DNA of 61,198 nucleotides from CAXTKD01 sp964244885 (GCA_964244885.1 CAXTKD010000019.1:1-61198); one strand, 5' to 3'. Shown: positions 51,562 to 60,026, numbered from the stretch's first letter. Notes: generated from the letters alone by a model not told the origin. Made by a program: numbers and translations.

Positions 51562-52205
51562 GCGCGGCTTTCGCCTTGCCCGCGCGCCTGCGCGCGCTGA
51601 TAGGCGGACCGTTGCCTGACCCGTTTGACGAAGTCGGCGAGTAGCGGATCGAGAGGCAGCTCCGGAAAGCGGGCCAGCGCTTCGATCGGGAAGCTCATCA
51701 GGATATCGGCGGCGCTGAAGTCGGGGCCGGCGAACCAGGTCTCGCGGCCGAGTTCGGCGACCCAATAGTCGATGTTCAGCCGGACCTGGGGATCGACAAA
51801 ACCCGCCTTCACAGCATCGAGCTCGGGCACGGCGATGCCGCCCAGGATAAGCTTGAGCAGGAACGCCGGCATCGCCGTCCCCTCGACATAATGAAGCCAG
51901 TAGAGCCAGCGCAGCCGCTCCGGGCTGTCCGGCCCAAGCGACTTGGCGGGCGCAAGCCGGTTGTCGTTGTCATAACGGTCGCACAGATAGGTGGCGATCA
52001 GCCCGCATTCGGCGAGGACCAGCCCGTCGTCGACGAGCACCGGGCTCTTGCCGAGCGGGTGGACGGCCTTCAGTGCCGGCGGCGCCAGCCGGGTCTGCGG
52101 ATCGCGCCGGTAATATTCGACCTGGAAGTCCACGCCGAGTTCCTCGAGCAGCCACAGGATGCTCTGCGACCGCGAATGGTCGAGATGATGCAGTGTAATC
52201 ATCAT
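51558..52205 (-). CDS. Glutathione S-transferase family protein
   Basis: This encodes a 215-residue GST: N-terminal thioredoxin-fold (MITLHHLDHSRSQSILWLLEELGVDFQVEYY), the GSH-binding LGKSPVLVDDGLVLAECGLIATYL stretch with cis-Pro and Ser/Glu region, and a C-terminal helical domain (TWFAGPDFSAADILMSFPIEAL). It would conjugate or reduce electrophiles in the cytosol. Two adjacent ATGs (52205 and 52202) are possible. It overlaps the MOSC-reductase end by four bases, convergently. Confidence 0.9.
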   Translation of the reverse strand: MMITLHHLDHSRSQSILWLLEELGVDFQVEYYRRDPQTRLAPPALKAVHPLGKSPVLVDDGLVLAECGLIATYLCDRYDNDNRLAPAKSLGPDSPERLRWLYWLHYVEGTAMPAFLLKLILGGIAVPELDAVKAGFVDPQVRLNIDYWVAELGRETWFAGPDFSAADILMSFPIEALARFPELPLDPLLADFVKRVRQRSAYQRAQARGQGESRA

Positions 52206-52217
52206 GGATTCCTTGAT

Positions 52218-53033
52218 TCAGCGGTCGAGCTGGGGGACGATGATTGCGCTCAGCGGATCGGTCAGGGTCGCGGGCGCGGCGATGATACCCTCCCAGCCCC
52301 AGTCCCACGGCCGCCCGTGAAGATCGGTCATCGCCCGCCCCGCCTCGGTGACCAGCAGGCCGCCCGCGAGCCAGTCGTGCGGGGTCGAGCTGACGTCGAA
52401 CAGCGCGTCGAGCCGGCCCGCCGCGACATAGGCGAGGTGCAGCGAGGCCGAGGCCATGGCGCGGACGATGAACACGTTCTTCGACACCGCGGAGATCAGC
52501 TTCAACGTCAGTTCGTGCCGGCTTGGGTCGCCATGCGCGAACGGCGGCGTCAGGAAGGTCGCGGCGATCGCGGTTTGCAGGCTGGTCTTGGCGGCGGGGC
52601 GCAGGGACACGCCGTTCAGCGTCGCGCCCTGCCCTTCGCTGGCGAGGAACATTTCGTTCCGTGTCGGATCGTACACCGCGCCGAAGATCGTGCGCTTGCC
52701 GCTGACCAACGCCAGCGACGCCGACCACAGGGGCAGCCCCTGGATGGTGTGATAGACCGCATCCACCGGATCGTAGACCCAATAGGGCGCATCCGATGCC
52801 GGACGGCCCTGGCTCTCGCCCAGTTCCTCGTCGGCGTCGCTCCAGCCGATGTCGGGATAATGGCTGAGCAGCGCCGGCCGCATCACGCCTTCCGCCCAGG
52901 CGTTGACCACCTTGATCTGCTCGATCAGCTCCGGCAGCGTCGCGTCGGGCGAGGGGCGCTTGAACGACGCGCCCAGCTGGTCGGTGACGGCGCGCAGCAG
53001 CGCGGCGCAGGTGTCGGGATTGATCGTGGTCAT
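52218..53033 (-). CDS. Inositol monophosphatase family protein with altered metal motif
   Basis: This encodes a 271-residue IMPase/CysQ-fold protein. The first metal motif is retained as SDADEELGES, and the C-terminal one as TPHDWLAGGLLVTEAGG-like (HDWLAGGLLVTEAGRAM). The central motif, normally DPxDGTxNF, reads YDPVDAVYHTIQG, changing the GT(x)N part. It may still bind two Mg2+, but its substrate could be unusual. The start at 53033 drops an upstream extension of 20 codons that crosses the divergent promoter. Confidence 0.85.
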   Translation of the reverse strand: MTTINPDTCAALLRAVTDQLGASFKRPSPDATLPELIEQIKVVNAWAEGVMRPALLSHYPDIGWSDADEELGESQGRPASDAPYWVYDPVDAVYHTIQGLPLWSASLALVSGKRTIFGAVYDPTRNEMFLASEGQGATLNGVSLRPAAKTSLQTAIAATFLTPPFAHGDPSRHELTLKLISAVSKNVFIVRAMASASLHLAYVAAGRLDALFDVSSTPHDWLAGGLLVTEAGRAMTDLHGRPWDWGWEGIIAAPATLTDPLSAIIVPQLDR

Positions 53034-53083
53034 TATCGGGCTCCAAGCGGGCTGCGCGGCGATCTTGACACCGCGGCCCGATA

Positions 53084-53103
53084 ATATAAGCATTTGCTCA
53101 TAT
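53084..53103. promoter_or_regulatory. Inverted repeat in the divergent IMPase-tetR promoter
   Basis: ATATAAGC-ATTT-GCTCATAT pairs seven of eight bases per arm. It lies between the IMPase gene and the TetR gene and overlaps the tetR start codon by two bases. Likely the autoregulatory operator of the adjacent TetR protein. Confidence 0.5.
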
Positions 53104-53731
53104 GGGTTACTCGCAATCGCCGACGCCCGATTCCCCGCACCTTCAGCCGCGAAAGACCCCGTCGCAATCGCGGTCGCAAAAGACCGTCGACTATATTCTG
53201 GAAGCGGCCGCTCATATTCTCGAGGAGCAGGGCTTCGAAGGCTATACGACCAACGCCATCGCCGAGCGCGCGGGAGTCAGCATCGGCTCGCTGTATCAGT
53301 ATTTCCCGGGGCGCGACGCGGTGACCGTCGCGCTGATCGAGCAGGTCACCGCCGGGCTGATCGCGGATGTCGAGGCGGCGCTGACCTTGCCCGACGCGGG
53401 GGCGGCGCTGCGCGCGACGATCCTCGCCGCCGTCCGCCACCAGTTGCGCCGGCCCCGGCTCGCGCATTCGCTCGATTTCGAGGAACGGCGCCTGGCGGCG
53501 GCGATGCCGCCGTCGCGCAGCGCCCAGCTCATCCAGCGGGCGCTGGCCCGGTTCCTTGAGGAAACCCCAGGCTGGCAAGTCGGCGATCCCGCCGACGCCG
53601 CGATCGACATCATCGCGATGGCGAGCGCGTTGACCGACGCTGCCGGCCGCCGCGCCGCGATCGACCCCGATGCGCTGGCGCGGCGGATCGAGGGTGCGAC
53701 GCTCGGCTATCTCGGCGCCGGTGGCCCCTAG
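53102..53731 (+). CDS. TetR/AcrR family regulator (between the LDI loci)
   Basis: This encodes a 209-residue regulator with helix-turn-helix TTNAIAERAGVSIGSLYQYFPGRDAVTVALIEQ (about residues 49-80) and a helical C-terminal ligand domain. GSLYQYFPGRDAV is typical of the group controlling stress or efflux genes. It is divergent from the IMPase-GST genes and convergent with an MFS gene whose end it overlaps by four bases. Confidence 0.9.
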   Translation: MGYSQSPTPDSPHLQPRKTPSQSRSQKTVDYILEAAAHILEEQGFEGYTTNAIAERAGVSIGSLYQYFPGRDAVTVALIEQVTAGLIADVEAALTLPDAGAALRATILAAVRHQLRRPRLAHSLDFEERRLAAAMPPSRSAQLIQRALARFLEETPGWQVGDPADAAIDIIAMASALTDAAGRRAAIDPDALARRIEGATLGYLGAGGP

Positions 53732-54864
53732 CGCCGCGCCGAGCGCGCGAACGCGGCGGCGCCCGACAGCAGCAGCACGCACGCGAAGACGCCCACCGCC
53801 GCCAGCCCCGATCGCGCCTGGAGCATCACCGATATCGCGGGGCCGATGGCGATTCCGCAGAGCATCATCGCCGGCCCGAGCGCGGCATAGCGCCCGTTCC
53901 GGTCGAGCGCGCCGAGCTGGGCGAAGAAATAGGGGACGACGAAGGTCGTCGACAACGCGAGCATGACGACACTCGCCATGAACGCCGCCGGGTTGGGTGC
54001 GGTGGTGAGGAATGGCGCGGCGCAGCCGAGCACCACGGCGATCCCGACCACGACGAGCACTGGCCTCACCCGTTCGCCGACAAGGCGCGCCAGGCCGGCG
54101 CCGGCGAAGCCGAACGGCATGCCGAGCCCGATCACCTGCCGCGCGTGCGGCGCGTCCAGCCCCGCCGCCTGGCCGATCGACGGCATGAAGGCGTTGAGCG
54201 CCGCCTGCCCGATGAAGAACAGCGCGAAGGCGCCGAGGCAGAGGATGGCGCGCGTCCGGTTGCCGGGCGGCGCGAGGACGGAGCCGGCGCGCATCGACGG
54301 CGGGGCGGCGTACGCGTTCGGGACACCGCGCAGCAGCAGCCATGCCGCCACCGCCACCACGCTGACCGCCGGAAAGATGGCCAGCAGGCCATGGCGCGCG
54401 ATCAGCGCGGCGCAGACGAGGAACAGCGACGTGGCGTAGCCGACCTCGATCAGGATGAAGGTTGCATAGCCGCGCTGGACGTGCTCGGCGCTGCCCATCA
54501 GCCGGTTGGTGACGTTGAGCACCGCGCCGAGCGCGCAGCCGCTGACCAGGCACGCGACGAGGAACAGCCAAGACAAGTGCACCGACGCCAGCAGAAAGGC
54601 CATCGCCGCGACGGCGAGGGCCGCGCGCGCCAGGCGCAGCGGCGCGACGGTGCGGAACAGCAGCGGAGTCGCCAGGTTCATCGCCGCCCCGCCGCCGATC
54701 TGGAACAGCGCCGCCAGGCCGGCGAACCACGCCCGCTGACTGAACTCCAGCGCGATCCCGCCGATCCACAGCGGCAGCAGGGTCGATCCCGAAAAGGCGA
54801 CGGCGTTGACCGCCGCCAGCCGGACCAGCACGCGCCCCGGCATTTCGCGGCCAGCCTGCGTCAT
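53728..54864 (-). CDS. MFS transporter
   Basis: This encodes a 378-residue membrane protein with about 12 hydrophobic helices, beginning LVRLAAVNAVAFSGSTLLPLWIGGIALEF. It belongs to the major facilitator superfamily by length, helix count and the LGRR-like loop region, but the subfamily is not recognisable. Export or uptake are both possible. It is divergent from the TlpA-LDI-SCO genes across 247 bases. Confidence 0.8.
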   Translation of the reverse strand: MTQAGREMPGRVLVRLAAVNAVAFSGSTLLPLWIGGIALEFSQRAWFAGLAALFQIGGGAAMNLATPLLFRTVAPLRLARAALAVAAMAFLLASVHLSWLFLVACLVSGCALGAVLNVTNRLMGSAEHVQRGYATFILIEVGYATSLFLVCAALIARHGLLAIFPAVSVVAVAAWLLLRGVPNAYAAPPSMRAGSVLAPPGNRTRAILCLGAFALFFIGQAALNAFMPSIGQAAGLDAPHARQVIGLGMPFGFAGAGLARLVGERVRPVLVVVGIAVVLGCAAPFLTTAPNPAAFMASVVMLALSTTFVVPYFFAQLGALDRNGRYAALGPAMMLCGIAIGPAISVMLQARSGLAAVGVFACVLLLSGAAAFARSARR

Positions 54865-54961
54865 GCGGGCGCCAGTGGTGCCGTATTTCCCGGCCTTCGA
54901 TGTACTGAGTCCTTCGTGTGCATACCCGCCTACAGGTCTTGGATCAAATCACCTACGAAAC

Positions 54962-54975
54962 GTCAATAACTTGAC
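54962..54975. promoter_or_regulatory. Short inverted repeat upstream of LDI locus 2
   Basis: GTCAA-TAAC-TTGAC is a perfect inverted repeat in the divergent region 54865-55111, followed by GTTAAC. It could be an operator or part of a promoter for the TlpA-LDI-SCO operon. Confidence 0.35.
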
Positions 54976-55111
54976 TGTTAACTGGGGCCATGCGAACCTT
55001 CAGTCAAATCGAAACCGCCGCACAGGCGGACGGGAGAGAGGTGCGCAGCGTGACAATCAAGGCGGTCGTTCGCAGCGTCATCATAACCAATCGCGCGGCG
55101 ATGGCGGACGC

Positions 55112-55597
55112 ATGAGGCGGATCGCCTTTTCCCTTATAGCGCTGCTTCTGGGGGGCTTGGCCTCGGCGACGGGCGCCGCTTCTTCGCCCGGCTTCACGAC
55201 GGCGGCCGGCGAGCCCGTGTCGCTGAGGGCGTTCCGGGGGCGGCCGGTGCTGGTCGACCTGTGGGCGAGCTGGTGCGCGCCTTGCCTGCCAGGCCTTGTC
55301 GAGCTGCAGCGCATCGCCGACCGCTTCGGGCCGGGCCTCGCCGTCGTGCCGCTGTCGACCGACCGAGGCGGTGCGCCGGCGGCGCTTCGCTCCTACGCGC
55401 GGCTCAACCTCGCGCGCCTGCCGCTCTATCTGGGCGATTCGGCGAGCTTCGGCGCACGCGCCCTGCCAACCGCCATCGTGTTCGACGCCGCCGGCCGCGA
55501 GGTCGCGCGGTTCGAGGGCAAGGCCTGGCGCGCCGACGCGATCGCCGACTCGATCGAACGACTCATGCCGCCGCCGACGGAAAGAAAGCCATCATGA
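55112..55597 (+). CDS. TlpA-like thiol-disulfide oxidoreductase, LDI locus 2
   Basis: This encodes a 161-residue periplasmic thioredoxin-fold protein with a signal peptide (MRRIAFSLIALLLGGLASATGAA), active site WCAPC (W54, C55, C58) and cis-proline loop RALPTAIVF. It is a paralogue of the protein at 41856, sharing the LRAFRGRPVLV.LWASWCAPC block. The stop overlaps the LDI start (ATGA), so the two are translationally coupled, the strongest evidence in the window that this thioredoxin serves LDI. Confidence 0.9.
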   Translation: MRRIAFSLIALLLGGLASATGAASSPGFTTAAGEPVSLRAFRGRPVLVDLWASWCAPCLPGLVELQRIADRFGPGLAVVPLSTDRGGAPAALRSYARLNLARLPLYLGDSASFGARALPTAIVFDAAGREVARFEGKAWRADAIADSIERLMPPPTERKPS

Positions 55598-57171
55598 AAA
55601 ACGCCATCATCGCCCTGGTGCTCGCGCTCAGCGCCGCTCCCGCCGCGGCGGCGGCGGCGCCCGATCCGAACGCCTATCCCAAGCTCGACGCGAAGCAGCT
55701 CGGCCATCTCAACAGCATCGTCCGGCTGGCGCGTCAGCCCGACAGCGACTGGTCGTCGATGGGGGCGCTGGAGCCCGGCCAGGGCGGGTTCGACGCTTAT
55801 CGCTACCAGCTCGCGATGATGAGCTACACGCTGGCGCTCGCCCATTATCATTACACCCCGGCCTACCGCGAGCTCGACCAGCAGACCGATGCGCAATTGA
55901 TCCACAAGATGTTGCTGTTCGACGTCTGGGGCTTCTGGGAGCAGACGAGCCGGGGCGCCAAGGGTTTCGATCCCAGCCTGACCGTGCTGGGTGAAGGCTG
56001 GATCGATCCGGTCAAGGATCAGAACATCATGTACAGCGGTCATCTGTTCCAGATGATCACGACGCACCAGATGCTCTATGGCGATGCCCGCTACAGCGCG
56101 CCGGGGGCGATCAAGTTCGTCTACAATCCGGTCGGGCGAGGCCTCGGCCGGCAGGAGTTCGACTACAACACCGCGAGCCTCGCCAAGGTGCTGGCCGACC
56201 AGTTCGAGGAGAACGGCTGGAAGGGCATCGAGTGCGAGCCCAACGCCATTTTCCCCGAGTGCAACCAGCATCCACTGCTCGGCTTCGCGCTGTACGACCG
56301 CGCCAACGGCACCGGCTATTTCCCGAAGCTGTCGGCGGCCTTCAAGCAGCAGTTCGACGAGCTGAACTACATCGATCCCAAGACCTCGTCGTTCATGGCG
56401 ATGTACCTGGTGAAGCAGAAGAAGGTCATCCAGCACCCGATGGCGTGGGCCGACGGCTGGGCGGGATCGTTCATGCACGCGTGGTACAAGCCGGCGGTCG
56501 AGCAAGTCTATCCGGTCCAGAAGGCGAGCCTGCTTGTCGACCTGCCCGATGGGACGACGACCACCAAATCGAGGGACGGCAACGGCAATTACAGCCACGA
56601 TCACGGCTTCTTCACGCTGCTCGCCGCCGAGCTGGGCGACGAGCGGACGCGCGATCGCATGCTGCGCTATGCCGACAGCTATTGGGCGCCGCGCTGGACG
56701 GCGGGCGCCTTGTCCTATCCGCGCCAGGACGCCTACAAGTTTGCCGGCGACGGCCCCGACGTGTGGCGCCGAGTCCAGCCGCTGACTGGCAACGCGCTGA
56801 TCGGCTTGGCGCGAATGGACAGAAAGGACGGGCTCTACCAGCTGTTCAACCAGCCGTTCGAGGCTGGCCATTTCTCCGAGCCGTTCGTCAGCGGCATCGC
56901 CTATCCGGCGGTCGAGGTGACGCGGGCGGTCTATGACCCGGCCACCCGCGCGCTCGTCGTCACCGTGCAGCCCGGCGGCGAAGCGCACGCCGCCGCGTCG
57001 GCGGCGATGGTCGTCAACAACCTCGATCCGGCGCGCCCCTACGCCGTTTGGCAAGGCGGCCGCAAGATCGGCGAGACGGCGAAAGCCGGGCCCTATGCGA
57101 TCGTCGATGGTCGACTGACGCTGGCCGTGCCGATGCGCGGCGAGACCACCATCGTCGTCAGCGAGCGATAG
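55594..57171 (+). CDS. Linalool dehydratase/isomerase family protein, paralogue 2
   Basis: This encodes a 525-residue secreted protein with a signal peptide (MKNAIIALVLALSAAPAAAAA). It is paralogous to 47209-48882: DVWGFWEQ, DPVKDQNIMYSGHLFQMITTHQML, ENGWKGIECEPNAIFPECNQHP and YDRANGTGYFPK. H150, C214 and C223 correspond to the LDI catalytic His129, Cys171 and Cys180. No other cysteine is present. A C-terminal beta-rich domain (about residues 410-525, VEVTRAVYDPATRALVVTVQPGG) is shared with paralogue 1. GC content and codon use are fully sphingomonad-like, unlike paralogue 1, so the two copies have different histories. Substrate unknown. Confidence 0.85.
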   Translation: MKNAIIALVLALSAAPAAAAAAPDPNAYPKLDAKQLGHLNSIVRLARQPDSDWSSMGALEPGQGGFDAYRYQLAMMSYTLALAHYHYTPAYRELDQQTDAQLIHKMLLFDVWGFWEQTSRGAKGFDPSLTVLGEGWIDPVKDQNIMYSGHLFQMITTHQMLYGDARYSAPGAIKFVYNPVGRGLGRQEFDYNTASLAKVLADQFEENGWKGIECEPNAIFPECNQHPLLGFALYDRANGTGYFPKLSAAFKQQFDELNYIDPKTSSFMAMYLVKQKKVIQHPMAWADGWAGSFMHAWYKPAVEQVYPVQKASLLVDLPDGTTTTKSRDGNGNYSHDHGFFTLLAAELGDERTRDRMLRYADSYWAPRWTAGALSYPRQDAYKFAGDGPDVWRRVQPLTGNALIGLARMDRKDGLYQLFNQPFEAGHFSEPFVSGIAYPAVEVTRAVYDPATRALVVTVQPGGEAHAAASAAMVVNNLDPARPYAVWQGGRKIGETAKAGPYAIVDGRLTLAVPMRGETTIVVSER

Positions 57172-57173
57172 CG

Positions 57174-57761
57174 ATGGCCGCCGCGTCACGGCAGCGCCGG
57201 CACCCAGGATGGCTGGTTCTCGCCATTCCGCTGTTGCTCGGCTTGGCGCCGGCGGTCGGCCACCCGTTCCGCCTGGTGTCGGCGGACGGCCGGGTGGTGA
57301 CCGACCGCAGCCTCGTCGGCAAGGTTTCCGTGGTGGCATTCGGCTACACCAATTGCCCCGACGTCTGCCCTACGACGCTGTCTGCCGCCTCGACGGGGAC
57401 GGCCCAGCTCGGCGACGCGGCGCGGGACGTGCGCATCCTGTTCGTCAGCGTCGATCGGGCGCGGGACACGCCGGACGTGCTGCGCGACTACGCCAAGGCC
57501 TTTGGGCCGAGAGTAACGGCGCTGACCGGCTCGCCAAAGGCGCTGGCTGACGCGGCGCGAGCGTTCCATGCCGGCTGGTCGGTCACGCGGGCCGCCGACG
57601 GCACGGTCGAAGTGTCGCATACCGGCCTCGTCTACCTGTTCGGCCGCGACGGCCGTCTTGCGAAGATGCTGCCGCCCGGTGCCTCGCCGGCCCGATACAC
57701 CGCCGAGCTACGCCGTATCCTCGACCAGCCGCCCGGTCCTCAAAATGCGAGCGGCAAGTGA
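57174..57761 (+). CDS. SCO family protein, LDI locus 2
   Basis: This encodes a 195-residue SCO1/SenC-type protein: signal anchor (GWLVLAIPLLLGLAPAVG), then C61xxxC65 (NCPDVCP) and H149 (SHTGL), the ligand set for copper or a redox disulfide. It begins two bases after the LDI stop. It is a paralogue of 46518-47198 but lacks its His-rich patch. With no oxidase in this region, a function on the LDI partner is favoured. Confidence 0.88.
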   Translation: MAAASRQRRHPGWLVLAIPLLLGLAPAVGHPFRLVSADGRVVTDRSLVGKVSVVAFGYTNCPDVCPTTLSAASTGTAQLGDAARDVRILFVSVDRARDTPDVLRDYAKAFGPRVTALTGSPKALADAARAFHAGWSVTRAADGTVEVSHTGLVYLFGRDGRLAKMLPPGASPARYTAELRRILDQPPGPQNASGK

Positions 57762-57886
57762 CGGGCGGGCCGGCGGCGATCCTCCACCACCCGCGTCCGG
57801 CCCGATAGGCAACGCGAGTAGGCCGAAAGGCCGCCCCGGCGCATAATCGGGCTCTGGCGATCTTACGCCCCAACAGGGAGTTTTCA

Positions 57887-58561
57887 GTGGCACGCTACGC
57901 CGTCATCGGGTCCAGTCGCGGCACAGGATTGGCCATCACCCGTCAGCTTTCAGCCGCCGGCGAGCACGTCCGCGCGATTTCGCGCAACCCACCGCCGGTG
58001 AGTGAATTCGTCGAGCCGTTCATCGCCGACGTCACCGACCCCTCGTCGCTCGCTCTCGCGTTCGCCGGCGATCTCGACGCGGTGTTCTTCACCGTCGATG
58101 CGACCGGCGGGATGGGGGACCACCAGCTGTTCGGCTCGCGCAGCGCCATTCGCGCCGTGACCTACCAGGGCTGCGTCAACGCGATCGAGGCGGTCGCCGC
58201 CGCGCCGTCCAGGCCCGCCTTCATCCTGCTGTCGGTGATGGGCGTCGACCAGGGATCTCTGGTCTGGACGATGCTCAACATCGTCAAGACCGGCAGCAAG
58301 CGCAACGTCCTCGACCGCGAACTGGCGCTGAAGGCGAGCGGCATTCCCCACGTCATCCTGCGCGCGCCGCGCCTGACCGACGAGCCGGGCGGCGCCGTGC
58401 GCGTCGCCGCGACTCCTCCCACGCACAAGCTGGCGAGCATGAGCCTGCCGCGCAACGACCTCGCCCGGACGATGATCAAGGCCGCGAAGCACGCCCCGCG
58501 CTCTTCTACCTGGGACGTTTTCTCCGATTCGTCAGGCCCAATGCCACCGTGGCTGAAGTAA
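57887..58561 (+). CDS. NAD(P)-binding Rossmann-fold protein (NmrA/SDR-like)
   Basis: This encodes a 224-residue atypical short-chain dehydrogenase: N-terminal dinucleotide motif IGSSRGTGLAITRQL, then DLDAVFFTVDATGG and LLSVMGVDQGS. The YxxxK catalytic pair is not obvious, so it may bind NAD(P)H without classical reductase chemistry, like NmrA or SDR-a5 proteins. The GTG at 57887 has AGGGAG upstream. A 125-base gap with a small GGCC hairpin separates it from the SCO gene. Confidence 0.8.
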   Translation: MARYAVIGSSRGTGLAITRQLSAAGEHVRAISRNPPPVSEFVEPFIADVTDPSSLALAFAGDLDAVFFTVDATGGMGDHQLFGSRSAIRAVTYQGCVNAIEAVAAAPSRPAFILLSVMGVDQGSLVWTMLNIVKTGSKRNVLDRELALKASGIPHVILRAPRLTDEPGGAVRVAATPPTHKLASMSLPRNDLARTMIKAAKHAPRSSTWDVFSDSSGPMPPWLK

Positions 58562-58574
58562 TTCCCCCCTCGAA

Positions 58575-58620
58575 AACATAACGTCGACAAATCGCTTTCA
58601 AATCGCAAATGTTTATGTCA
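58575..58620 (+). promoter_or_regulatory. Upstream box of the MFS gene (shared with 60540)
   Basis: The segment CATAACGTCGACAAATCG and its following 20 bases (TTTCAAATCGCAAATGTTTA) match the region at 60540 at about two-thirds of positions, with GACAAATCG identical. It also holds a direct repeat AAATCGC separated by four bases. Possibly a shared activator or repressor site. Confidence 0.45.
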
Positions 58621-58651
58621 GTCTCCTTACCTGGGTGGGGAGGACGCCTGA

Positions 58652-60001
58652 ATGAAGCGCGAACTGACGGCGATACCGGGCACGCTGTCCGCCTCCGCGA
58701 ATAGCGGGTCGGCCGATCTCATCGGCGCGCGCCGCACCGGCCTGCTGCTGATGCTGTGCTTCATTCTCGCCCAGGCCGACCAACAGGTGATGGGGCTGCT
58801 GGCGGTGCCGATCCAGGAGGATTTCGGCCTCAGCAATTCGCAGCTCGGCCTGCTGCAGGGCTTCGCTTTCTCGATGGCCTATGCGGTGGGCGGCCTGCCG
58901 CTCGCGCGGCTGCTCGACGGCGGCAACCGGATCCGTATCGTCGCCGTCTGCGTAGCGCTGTGGAGCCTGGCGACGATGTTGTGCGGGCTCGCCAATTCGT
59001 TCCTGATGCTGCTTCTCCTGCGCGCCATCACCGCCGTCACCGAGGCGGGATTGCCACCGGCGGCCTTCTCGATCTTTAGCCAGAGCGGCGACAGCCGGCG
59101 CGCGGCGCGCATGACGAGCATGTTCATGCTCGCGCCGTTCATCGGCGGCGGGCTGGTCTGGCTGCTGGGCGGCATGCTGCTCGGCGCGATTCCCGATGGC
59201 GTCATCGCCTTGCCGGGCTGGTCGTCGCCGTGGCGGGCGATCTTCCTCGCGGTCGGCTTGCCGGGGCTGATCCTGGCCCCGCTGCTCGCGGTCATCGCGC
59301 GTGAGCCGCGCACGGTCGTCAAGGCGCAGCTGCCCGGTTTCGTGACGGTCCTGAAGACGGTGTTCGTCGAGAACCGCTTCCTGCGCTACTATTTTGCCGC
59401 GCTGACCGCCTTTTACATGCTGTCGGCCTCGATATCAGGGTGGTTTCCGGCGTTCCTGACCCGCGCGCACGGCGTCACGCCGGCGGTGGCGGGCGGCTAT
59501 GCCGGCGGCCTGTTCCTTGTCGCCGGGGTGCTCGGCGTGATCGCCGCGAACCTGCGCGCGACGTTCCGCAGCGACTCGTCGCCCCGGGCGATCGTCGGCG
59601 ACCTGTTCCTGATCGCGGTGGTGCTGGTGCCGATCAGCCTGGCGATGACCCAGGTCGCCGGCCTGACGCCAGCGCTGGTTCTCTACGGCCTCTATGCCTT
59701 CCTTTCGGCAGCGATCATCGCGGTGATGGCGGTGCCGATCCAGCTCAGCCTGGCGACGCAGGTACGTGCGCGCGGCATCGCGCTGTCATCCTTCTGCATG
59801 TCGGCCTTCGCCGGCAGCATCGGGCCGCTGCTGGTCGGCGTGCTCAGCGACCGGGCCGGCCTGTCGCTGTCGAGCGCGATCGCCGTCACCGGCGGCGTGG
59901 CGATCAGTTGCGCCGTCCTGCTGTTCCATCTCGCCCGGCGCAATCTCGCGCCGTCCCGCCCCATCGAAGCGACGCCCCCGCCGGCGTTCGAACCCGCGTG
60001 A
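58652..60001 (+). CDS. MFS transporter (spinster-like / ACS family)
   Basis: This encodes a 449-residue, 12-helix transporter: TGLLLMLCFILAQADQQVMGLLAVPIQEDFGLSNSQLGLLQGFAFSMAYAVGGLPLARLLD is the N-terminal signature of spinster-like MFS proteins found beside TonB receptors in sphingomonad catabolic clusters. GGGGAGGAC lies before the ATG. It probably moves the substrate or the LDI product across the inner membrane. Confidence 0.9.
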   Translation: MKRELTAIPGTLSASANSGSADLIGARRTGLLLMLCFILAQADQQVMGLLAVPIQEDFGLSNSQLGLLQGFAFSMAYAVGGLPLARLLDGGNRIRIVAVCVALWSLATMLCGLANSFLMLLLLRAITAVTEAGLPPAAFSIFSQSGDSRRAARMTSMFMLAPFIGGGLVWLLGGMLLGAIPDGVIALPGWSSPWRAIFLAVGLPGLILAPLLAVIAREPRTVVKAQLPGFVTVLKTVFVENRFLRYYFAALTAFYMLSASISGWFPAFLTRAHGVTPAVAGGYAGGLFLVAGVLGVIAANLRATFRSDSSPRAIVGDLFLIAVVLVPISLAMTQVAGLTPALVLYGLYAFLSAAIIAVMAVPIQLSLATQVRARGIALSSFCMSAFAGSIGPLLVGVLSDRAGLSLSSAIAVTGGVAISCAVLLFHLARRNLAPSRPIEATPPPAFEPA

Positions 60002-60026
60002 ACCGCCCAGACCGAGGAGTGCCGAC

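Noticed and set aside
53033..54769. 578-codon minus-strand open frame opposite tetR and in another frame of the MFS gene
   Set aside because: High-GC shadow frame with Arg/Ala/Gly-rich translation; the real genes on both strands explain the region.
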